Positions 39,606 to 46,622 of a stretch of DNA of 46,622 bases are shown here, piece by piece. The stretch spans positions 1 to 46,622 of the forward strand of contig DYNY01000007.1 in assembly GCA_020720815.1 (NCBI GenBank), written 5' to 3'. The translations under genes were made by a program, and so were the position numbers. Positions within the stretch are counted from its first letter, which is position 1. Every line of letters begins with the position of its first letter. The DNA comes from Candidatus Elulimicrobium sp. Lineage in GTDB: Bacteria; Patescibacteriota; Minisyncoccia; Phycocordibacterales; UBA918. A model generated the notes under the pieces. The model was not told where the DNA came from. It saw only the letters and a program-made list of their open reading frames with translations, and did no database searches.

Positions 39606-41402
39606 TTAATAGAATATTCTTACTACGCCCGGTGCACCTGAACCGCCAGCGCCGCCGGCATTGCCAGTAAGGACACTAGCCGCGCATCCGCCGCCACCAC
39701 CGCCACCGCCAGCCCCTTTATAGGCAGCCGTGCCGCCTGCAGCTCCCGGGGTTCCGGAAGCATACCCGCCCTTTCCGCCCGCAGCGTCTCCGCTAAAAGG
39801 TCCTGTCCCACCGCCGCCGCCACCGCCGCCGCAAGCCTCTCCCGGCGAAGGGTTATTTCCACTTCCGCCCGCAGTTACGGTAAAGCATCCTCTAACATTC
39901 TTAGGGGGGTCTCCACCGGCTCCACCGTTGTTACCGAGAAGAGCTCCGCCGCCACCGCCGCCCCCTGCGCCTAACTCTTCGCTATCGTTCCCCCCGGCTC
40001 CGGCGCCCCCTACACCTCCTACCCCGCCAACGCCTCCGGCAGGATTACCGGTTACGAGGGGGATATAAGACGCCCCTCCTACCCCGCCAACGCCGCCTGC
40101 GTCTCCTATCGTAGAAGCTAAACCCCCGCCGCCGCCCTTACCCCCTCTAGCGGATATTTTCACTATTCCTGTACCGTTAAATTGGCTAGATGCCCCGTCC
40201 GAACCCGCGCTTCCGCCTATTCCGTTACTAGCTCCCCCCGCTCCGCCAGCCCCGCCTGCGCCTAAAGCTATGTTATACCCCTCCCCCGGAGTTACATCAA
40301 ATTCGGTTTCGATTAACCGGCCGGATCCGCCACCACCACCACCGCCGCCGCCTGCTGCGACACCACCACCGCTAAGGGCGTTGGCCCCACCGCCGCCGCC
40401 ACCGCCACCGCCTACTACTTGTAGCTTAATGTGGGTTACGTTAGCAGGGCAAGTCCAGACACCGTTGCTAGTTATCTCTTCTACTTTATTATATTCTTGT
40501 GTAGTAAAACCAGTATGTGTTTCGTTTACTACTAATATTTTACCCTCATCGCCAGCGCCTACAACGGGCATATTTAGTCCTGCCGCGTAGCTTTCTGCTA
40601 AAGCGGCTGCTGCGTCCGCGTCTATTACGTCTTGAGCTGTAGCCGCGGCGTCTAACCCTGTCTGAACCCTATCGGCTGCTGTTGCTATCTTATCTTGTCC
40701 TGTAGCCGCAGCGTCTAGTCCTGTCTGAACTCTATCGGCCGCTGTTGCTATCCTGTCTAAAGCTGTTTGTGCTGCGTCCGCTGCTGTGTCTATCGCGTCT
40801 TGGGCTGAAGTAGCTGCTGAGTTAGTAGCTGATGCTCTGTCTAATCCTGTCTGAACTCTATCGGCTGCTGTTGCTATTTTATCTTGTCCTGTCTGAACTC
40901 TATCGGCGGCTGTTGCTATTCTGTCTAAAGCTGTTTGTGCTGCGTCCGCTGAGGCTTGCTCGGCTAAGGTTTCGATATTAGCTATCAAATCATCGCCTGT
41001 ATCGGTGCCGGATTCAGATACTTTAGGGGTACGATCTAGTTGTTCCTGAAGCTCTTGAAGCTTCATTACTGTAGCGTCTAAGTCCTCTTCAAGTTGTTCT
41101 AAATCTAAATATTCGTCGTAATCTGTTGTTTGTAATAAAGGTACTGTTCTTTTAATTGTGATATTCCAACCACTAGCAGGGGCTTCTACTAAAGTAACAT
41201 CGCCTCCGCTAGGATCGCCTATATCGCTAACAGAGTAATCTGTATCTAGTTCGAGTGTTTCTCTACTAGCTTCGGTATCAGCGGCATCGGATATTATAAC
41301 TTTTATATGTTCGTCAGAAAGAACTTTGAACGGGTAGGTATAAATCTTAAGAGACCCGTTGCTAACGTACTGAGCCTTGTTTACTATAGACGCTATTGTC
41401 AT
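39606..41402 (-). CDS. Tail fibre with T7-type anchor and Gly-rich tip (598 aa)
   Basis: A 598-residue fibre. Residues 1-125 have the T7 gp17-type tail-binding domain pattern (YTYPFKVLSDEHIKVII, DTDYSVSDIGDPSGGDV, ITIKRTVPLLQTTDY). Residues 125-285 are a coiled-coil stalk with four copies of IATAADRVQTG. From about 310 it has EEITSNGVWTCPANVTHIKL, then a poly-Gly domain of some 270 residues. Such Gly-rich sandwiches form the receptor-binding tip in other phages, with variable loops between polyglycine helices. Its ATG abuts the stop of the giant protein. Confidence 0.85.
   Translation of the reverse strand: MTIASIVNKAQYVSNGSLKIYTYPFKVLSDEHIKVIISDAADTEASRETLELDTDYSVSDIGDPSGGDVTLVEAPASGWNITIKRTVPLLQTTDYDEYLDLEQLEEDLDATVMKLQELQEQLDRTPKVSESGTDTGDDLIANIETLAEQASADAAQTALDRIATAADRVQTGQDKIATAADRVQTGLDRASATNSAATSAQDAIDTAADAAQTALDRIATAADRVQTGLDAAATGQDKIATAADRVQTGLDAAATAQDVIDADAAAALAESYAAGLNMPVVGAGDEGKILVVNETHTGFTTQEYNKVEEITSNGVWTCPANVTHIKLQVVGGGGGGGGGANALSGGGVAAGGGGGGGGGSGRLIETEFDVTPGEGYNIALGAGGAGGAGGASNGIGGSAGSDGASSQFNGTGIVKISARGGKGGGGGLASTIGDAGGVGGVGGASYIPLVTGNPAGGVGGVGGVGGAGAGGNDSEELGAGGGGGGGALLGNNGGAGGDPPKNVRGCFTVTAGGSGNNPSPGEACGGGGGGGGTGPFSGDAAGGKGGYASGTPGAAGGTAAYKGAGGGGGGGGCAASVLTGNAGGAGGSGAPGVVRIFY
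40650..40945. repeat. Imperfect tandem repeats in the fibre stalk
   Basis: The stretch codes for four copies of IATAADRVQTG, arranged as two pairs interrupted by a related Ala/Asp/Thr-rich spacer. At DNA level the copies differ by single bases (CTATCGGC[TC]GCTGTTGCTAT and similar), so unequal recombination could change stalk length. Boundaries are approximate. Confidence 0.7.
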
Positions 41403-44400
41403 TTAGTCCTCCAATCCTTGCTTTAACTTATAAGCTTCTTTCACTAAGTTCGGGATGGGGACGCCAAGTTGGTATGAAAAAACTCCGGCTACATCTTTGA
41501 GCAAAAGGTCGTATTCCGCCTTTCCGTCTACCATCTTACCAATAGCATAACCCACCTTTAGCCCCTTGTCCACACCTTCAAGCGGGGCAAAGCTCTGTTC
41601 TTTACCAAAACGTATACCGCCAGCGATATTATCTGTTACAAAATTACCTTGGCATATATTTCCTGCTGAAGCCCATAGCAAATCCTCTGGCTCTGGCTCT
41701 TCGCCTTTTAGCCCCGCCCCTACTAAAGTAGTAAAAATAGCTGGGGCTAGTATCTCGTAAGTGATATGAGCGGCGTAGTCTGCTTTAGATATTTGTCCTG
41801 CTTTTAAAGCTCTCCACTGTTCGCCTTTCCTGTTTCCAAACTTTAAAGACCAAGACATAACTGTTGTCATCCAACGCATAAAGCCAGCAGATCTTTGCGC
41901 TGCGCTAAGATCAGAAGGTCTGTTAGACGGTTGGATTCTCCTTACCGCGTCGTCAGCGTATCGTATAGCCAAAGCGTCGCGTTCCTCGGCTGTTAAATTA
42001 GTTTTAGAAGATTCGAACATTGATTTTTCGTAAGCCCCAAGCCATATAGGAACATTAACCGCTCTATCGTTTAGCTCTAGCCACTTAAAAGCGAACTGTT
42101 GTATATCTTTTGCGGTAATCTCAATATCGCCGAAAGAGATAGATTGAGTCGATAAGGTTACATCCTTACCCGCTATACTACCAAGTGATTTAGTAAAGAA
42201 CGGATTTTGATAGCTATAAACAAGAGATCTCATTTCTCTATCCATCGACACGTTTCGTGTACGCATGAAGATAGATTTAAGTAATATCTTTTCGAACTGT
42301 TCGGTATGGCTTAGCCCTAAAACAGAGGTTTCCCATCTAGTTTGTAGAAGCCCTTTCATCGCCCATTTAAAACCAATCTCTTTCATGCCCGTAAAGAAAG
42401 CCGCTCTTTGTTTTACGCCTGTTCCGAATTTAAAAAGCAAATAAGACATAGCTGCTTTTTGTCTTTGGTCTTCGGCTATAGCGTCTATCGCGTCTAAATT
42501 ACGTCTCTCAGGAAGGGCTAAGTATTCGGCCCATTCTTCTATTCTAGCTAAGTTATCTGGCCCTAATTTTTCTGTTACTATACGTCTCCAGTCTTTGTTG
42601 TTAATAATTTTCTGTAAGTCCCTTGTGTATTCCGCAAAGCTTACATACCTAGCAGCGTCGGATAAATGCTCAAACATAACTCCAAGAGAAAGTTTAGGAG
42701 GTAAGAAGTGTCCAGACTTTCTGTCTTTAACAAAGCTATCTGTCATCTTTACAGAGTGGGTTAAAGACGCTAATCTATTACGTCTCATATCCTCTACGGT
42801 GTCAGAGCTTTCTCTTCCTATTAGTTTTCCAACAGCTTGCGTCGTAAATAGCTGTGTCTTTCTATCGTAAGATAAAGGGTAGTAGCCGCCTTTTAATATT
42901 ACGTCGTTTCCGTTTTTATCTACGAAAGTAACTTCCTGAGCTTCTACCTTACTCATCTTTTTCCTGTACACGTTATAATATGTTTGACTTACTTTAGGAT
43001 GCAAAGTCTCGATAGTGTCCCAAAGCTTCTGTATAGCCTGCAATTCAGCGGCTTGAAAATACTTGCCCATAGCTAAGCATTGTTCCGGAGAATAGCCGTA
43101 GGCGTTTGTTATAGCTTCCATGTTACTAGCGTTCCCAAGGTTAAGCATAAAGGCTACCATCATTTCGCCGTCCCATTTATGTATACCTGATTTTTTCATG
43201 TTATCTGGGATAGGAAATTCAGCTAAATCAAATCCACCTCTATAATTAGCTTGTCTCTCTTTTGCTATTCGTCTCATAGCTTTTCGTAAGACGGCTACTG
43301 AAGGTTCTACACTATTGTACAAGTCGCCTAAGAGGCTATCGTTAGTTCCTTCTCTATCACTAGCTGCGTTATATAAAACTTCTTTAGAAGGCCCGTATTT
43401 TCCTTCAGCTTTTAATATTACTTCTTTTCCATTAGCGTCTTTAACTTTTACGTTCTTTGTTCTTATTCGTTTGAAGTTATCAAGTCTTTCTGCTATAAAC
43501 TCCATAGATCTTCCGTAAGACATTACGGCTTCTACTACATTAAACCAGCCTTTCCTGTCGTATTTAAAATCAGGTAAGAACTGCGCCTCTTCTATTACTT
43601 TAGCTGTAAAATCTTGAGCGGTCTTAGCTACACTCTCTTTAAAAGAAGCAAGCTGTAACCGTCCGAAATGAATTATAGCCTGTATAGCTTCGTCTAATTC
43701 TCGTAACTCATCTACTGTAAGATTTTTATAATCTACCTCTTTTTTTAGATTAACAACCCATTCAGGTATTAACGAATAAAGTAAATCGTCTTCTTTGCTT
43801 AGGTCCGGCAGCTTAGCCGGGGCTTTACTCTTTATTGTTTTAGACACGTTGAGCTTATAATTAGCGGCTAAGAAAGAAGCTGCTTCGCTAAAAACAGGCT
43901 CCGAGTTATTAAGCTTGCCCTGTAATTTACTTGTAACGTATCTATTTTCTATTTCTTTAATCTCATCTCGTACGCGTATACATTCCTGTACAGCAGCGTG
44001 CTGTAATAGCTGAGCTCTTCTACGTTCTAGCGCCTCTTCTACTTTGCCTTCTTTAAGGGCTTTGAACGATTTATCCCCGTTTCTTTTTTCGGCGAAAGAG
44101 AATACTCTGTAGTCCCTTGCGTCTTTAACTTTCTTGGAATTAACCATCTCTTTAGCCGCATTACGTATAACAGTAGCGTCAGTAAAGCTAGGTCTAAGTA
44201 CATTCTCATTTTTAATTTTCCCTAAGTTTTTCTTTAATTGTTTCTGAAGCTCTGTAGCTTCTTTTAAAAGATAAGCAAATCTATCGTCGTTATGGAAAGC
44301 TTCATCGCCGTTTACGTTTTCAAAAGCAGTTAAATCAGCTTTTATGCTTTCTTCTAGCGCTTGGTCTAACTTCATTCTCTCTTTTGTAACAGCCTTGTAT

Positions 44401-46622
44401 TTGTTTTCTGATTTAAGTAAATCATCTACTAACGCCTCTACTGAATCGTATTCCATAAGAGAGGCTAACTCTGCTACGCCCATATATTCGGGCACTCTAT
44501 TGTCGCCGCTGTGCATACTATCGTAGTTGTTGTCTTCATATTTATCTTGGTTCTTTAGGTGGTTTAATAGCGCCTCGACTCCGCCTTGACTGCTTCGGCC
44601 TACGTCTAACAGCCCATCCATAACCATCTCTTCGGCTACTTGGTCTATGCCTCTAGCGCCTTTTATGAATATACTATGAGAGCCCGCTCCTTTTCCGAAG
44701 TAAAGTTTACGCTCACCTTCGGGTATCGAGTTAATATTTATCCCGCCGTAATCTTTCACAACTAAGTCGTGGAAAGATCTTAGTGCTTGACTTTTCTTAG
44801 CAACGAAGGGTTTAGCTATAAACCCTTTATGTCTGGTTTTTATAGTTTTGTATTGCTCTTCGTTTACGTAAGGATCTAAACTCTCCGGGTCTACCCCGCC
44901 CTTGTCTTTAGCAAATTCTATAGCCGCATAGACGGGTATCGAATTAACGTTTTCAGTAGCTAGTTGTAGCTGAGCTTCTCCTCTGCCCCCTCTTATATCA
45001 AAAAAGGTTTTAATCGCATCGTTAGCTTGCTTAGTTACCGCTCTCATCTTAGATTTAGCTTTGGCTTTTTCTATGGCTACTCTATCTTTTTCGTCTATAT
45101 CTTTCATAAGACTTACAAGACTTTCTTTCTCGTTGTAATAGGCTGAAACCTCTTCTATGTCTTTTTCAGAAGCTATCCATCTATCGAAAATACCAGCTAA
45201 TTCTGGAGACACTTTTTCGTAAGCGCTAGTAGCTTTATACGTAGCTGTCATCCATTGGTTGAACTTATAGAAAACGCCTTCTAGCTTAACGCTAGGGGCT
45301 TTACTAGTCATAAGATAATATTCGAAAGCTGTTGCTATTTTCTCGTAAGCATCGTTGTTAAATTCTCCTCCTACGCTATCTTTTAGCATCTCGTAGTCTG
45401 CTAGAAGTATAGGATCTTGGCCGTTGTCAATCTTAACCGCTCTTTCAAATTCTTTTGTGAGTATATGAGACACTTCGTGTACGAAGGTTGTTCTATTGGC
45501 CGATTTAAAAAGCTCTATGATTGTGCTCGTATTGCTAAAAGATACCGAACCTAGCTCGCCATCGGCGCTTTTTCCTCTCATCATTACTAACGGATTAACT
45601 CGGTTAAACCAATCAGCATTACTCTCGCCAGTAATCTTAGAAAATACTTTGGCTCCTGCTAAAAGAACGGCGAGCTTTGTATCTACATCCGAAGCTTTTA
45701 GCCCAGAGGCCATAAGTGTTTTACGCATATCCTGAACTTGAGGAGGGTATTCGGTATCCGCTAAGTTTTTCTCGTACTCTTCGTTTAGGCTCTTAAGATT
45801 TAATACCGCTTTTTTAAGGGCCTCTTTGCTATCGTTCATGGAATAGTTATTAGGATCAAATTGCAAGTCTTTAGCTAAAGCTACAGTCTCTTGAGCTTCA
45901 GCAAACTTCGTTATCCATTTAGCTTTAGAAAGCTCTAAAGGTATCTTAGATTCTTTAGCGCTATCGTAAGCCTCTTCGGCGCTCATTTCTTTTAAAAACT
46001 TTCTTAGTTTTGGCTCGTCTTGGTTGTATTTTGCTAATAGCACTTCGGTATCTACAAAAACGCTAGTAGGCACGCCATGTGCTTCTAAATCTGCTTGTAA
46101 TTTATTCTCAAATTCCACAGGGTTTGTTTTTCTTAACTCTGAGTTCTTTCCTGCGTCTATTAAATAACCCCAAAGCTTTAAATCAGCATTAAGCTGTTTC
46201 ATCTTTCTAAAGTCCATAGGAAGATGAACTGAAGCCCCAAGTAAAGCAAAAGGAGCGGCTAAAGCAGCTTCGTAAAGACCCTCTTTTGTCGTGCCCCATA
46301 ATTTGTTCATAAAAAGGTCTGCTTGTTCGCTTGGTGTTTGGCCTTTCATTTTAGCTTCGCCCCAGATCATAGCGAAAGATTCAGGATATTTCTGTAAAAG
46401 CTCGGTGCCAGTTTCCGTTACAATAGCGGTAAGAAACTTATTAAATATCTGTTTAGCCCCGGTTGCCTTAAATATCCCGCCTAGCTTACTTAGCCCATAA
46501 GTTTCTAAAACACCTTGTAACATAGCGCTCATAGCCGAAGCCGCTAAAGCTCTGTCGCTGTCTACGCCTCTGTCTCTTAGCTCTCCATAGTTAGAACCTA
46601 ATATCTGTCCACCTGCTACGAC
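41403..46622 (-). CDS. Giant virion protein, main part (cut by window edge)
   Basis: With 1-827 this makes one 2,009-residue protein. Residues run from about 270 here to the stop at 41403. A zinc-metallopeptidase-like HEVSH (full-length residues 652-656) lies in TTFVHEVSHILTKEFE. The middle is a long chain of charged helical regions. The last 450 residues (WAEYLALPERRNLDAIDAIA, LGLSHTEQFEKIL, YADDAVRRIQPSNRPSDLS, FMRWMTTVMSWSLKFGNRKG) resemble the end of the large 'polyvalent' phage proteins (LPD38-like) thought to enter the host with DNA. By position it replaces T7 gp16. No lysozyme motif recognised. Confidence 0.85.
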   Translation of the reverse strand, partial: VVAGGQILGSNYGELRDRGVDSDRALAASAMSAMLQGVLETYGLSKLGGIFKATGAKQIFNKFLTAIVTETGTELLQKYPESFAMIWGEAKMKGQTPSEQADLFMNKLWGTTKEGLYEAALAAPFALLGASVHLPMDFRKMKQLNADLKLWGYLIDAGKNSELRKTNPVEFENKLQADLEAHGVPTSVFVDTEVLLAKYNQDEPKLRKFLKEMSAEEAYDSAKESKIPLELSKAKWITKFAEAQETVALAKDLQFDPNNYSMNDSKEALKKAVLNLKSLNEEYEKNLADTEYPPQVQDMRKTLMASGLKASDVDTKLAVLLAGAKVFSKITGESNADWFNRVNPLVMMRGKSADGELGSVSFSNTSTIIELFKSANRTTFVHEVSHILTKEFERAVKIDNGQDPILLADYEMLKDSVGGEFNNDAYEKIATAFEYYLMTSKAPSVKLEGVFYKFNQWMTATYKATSAYEKVSPELAGIFDRWIASEKDIEEVSAYYNEKESLVSLMKDIDEKDRVAIEKAKAKSKMRAVTKQANDAIKTFFDIRGGRGEAQLQLATENVNSIPVYAAIEFAKDKGGVDPESLDPYVNEEQYKTIKTRHKGFIAKPFVAKKSQALRSFHDLVVKDYGGININSIPEGERKLYFGKGAGSHSIFIKGARGIDQVAEEMVMDGLLDVGRSSQGGVEALLNHLKNQDKYEDNNYDSMHSGDNRVPEYMGVAELASLMEYDSVEALVDDLLKSENKYKAVTKERMKLDQALEESIKADLTAFENVNGDEAFHNDDRFAYLLKEATELQKQLKKNLGKIKNENVLRPSFTDATVIRNAAKEMVNSKKVKDARDYRVFSFAEKRNGDKSFKALKEGKVEEALERRRAQLLQHAAVQECIRVRDEIKEIENRYVTSKLQGKLNNSEPVFSEAASFLAANYKLNVSKTIKSKAPAKLPDLSKEDDLLYSLIPEWVVNLKKEVDYKNLTVDELRELDEAIQAIIHFGRLQLASFKESVAKTAQDFTAKVIEEAQFLPDFKYDRKGWFNVVEAVMSYGRSMEFIAERLDNFKRIRTKNVKVKDANGKEVILKAEGKYGPSKEVLYNAASDREGTNDSLLGDLYNSVEPSVAVLRKAMRRIAKERQANYRGGFDLAEFPIPDNMKKSGIHKWDGEMMVAFMLNLGNASNMEAITNAYGYSPEQCLAMGKYFQAAELQAIQKLWDTIETLHPKVSQTYYNVYRKKMSKVEAQEVTFVDKNGNDVILKGGYYPLSYDRKTQLFTTQAVGKLIGRESSDTVEDMRRNRLASLTHSVKMTDSFVKDRKSGHFLPPKLSLGVMFEHLSDAARYVSFAEYTRDLQKIINNKDWRRIVTEKLGPDNLARIEEWAEYLALPERRNLDAIDAIAEDQRQKAAMSYLLFKFGTGVKQRAAFFTGMKEIGFKWAMKGLLQTRWETSVLGLSHTEQFEKILLKSIFMRTRNVSMDREMRSLVYSYQNPFFTKSLGSIAGKDVTLSTQSISFGDIEITAKDIQQFAFKWLELNDRAVNVPIWLGAYEKSMFESSKTNLTAEERDALAIRYADDAVRRIQPSNRPSDLSAAQRSAGFMRWMTTVMSWSLKFGNRKGEQWRALKAGQISKADYAAHITYEILAPAIFTTLVGAGLKGEEPEPEDLLWASAGNICQGNFVTDNIAGGIRFGKEQSFAPLEGVDKGLKVGYAIGKMVDGKAEYDLLLKDVAGVFSYQLGVPIPNLVKEAYKLKQGLED
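46606..46622. repeat. Terminal overlap of circular assembly (right copy)
   Basis: Identical to bases 1-17. See the left copy. A linear reading of the window would wrongly split the giant virion gene here. Confidence 0.9.

Noticed and set aside
39730-40068. Pro-rich plus-strand frames opposite the tail fibre
   Set aside because: Polyproline arises simply from the complement of the polyglycine codons of the fibre gene.
36610-41402. Diversity-generating retroelement, expected because head genes resemble BPP-1
   Set aside because: No reverse transcriptase gene, template repeat or matching variable repeat was seen at any tail gene.

Overview
The window is a complete, circularly assembled genome of a small-tailed (podovirus-like) double-stranded DNA phage. 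Its last 17 bases repeat its first 17. Removing one copy gives a 46,605-bp circle, and one reading frame then runs unbroken through the join: a 2,009-residue virion protein starts at 827, passes position 1 and continues to 41403. The window ends are therefore an assembly cut, not the physical genome ends. A spanin-like lysis cassette points to a Gram-negative host. The DNA is AT-rich (about 40% GC by eye) and rich in ATA, CTA and AGA codons. I cannot name the host. The head genes resemble the Bordetella phage BPP-1 type (Bbp16-, Bbp17- and Bbp19-like proteins), but I see no reverse transcriptase or diversity-generating cassette.

The layout is bipartite. A leftward late block starts at a RuvC-like gene (18327). 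It runs through terminase small and large subunits, portal, an embedded modification cassette (glycosyltransferase, radical SAM-glycosyltransferase fusion, methyltransferase), Bbp19-like protein, scaffold, major capsid protein, decoration protein, tail adaptor, tail nozzle, internal virion proteins and the giant protein. Across the join it continues with tail fibre, beta-helix and other receptor-type proteins, and the lysis genes, ending at 35614. A rightward block runs from 19250 to 35646. It holds many small unknown and membrane proteins, an SNF2-type ATPase, a DUF2800 Fe-S nuclease, a DUF2815 ssDNA-binding protein, a family A DNA polymerase and a DUF5675 protein that may be the endolysin. 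Inside it sits a two-gene leftward island: a primase-polymerase/helicase and a small HTH regulator.

About 0.92 kb of non-coding DNA (18328-19249) separates the two blocks. It holds a leftward sigma70-like promoter, long inverted repeats, a nested hairpin, three copies of a 14-bp direct repeat, a sigma54-like -24/-12 element and a perfect 9-bp-arm palindrome. The palindrome half-site also occurs in the promoter of the HTH gene, suggesting one repressor controls both places. No integrase, phage RNA polymerase, tRNA, CRISPR array or insertion sequence was found.

The most unusual content is the radical SAM/glycosyltransferase/methyltransferase cassette between portal and capsid genes. The fusion protein ends in a short Cys-containing domain that also begins a small protein of the head gene cluster. 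Other notable points are a terminator-like hairpin wrapped around a start codon next to a promoter, nested spanin-like frames, and a giant virion protein with an HExxH motif.
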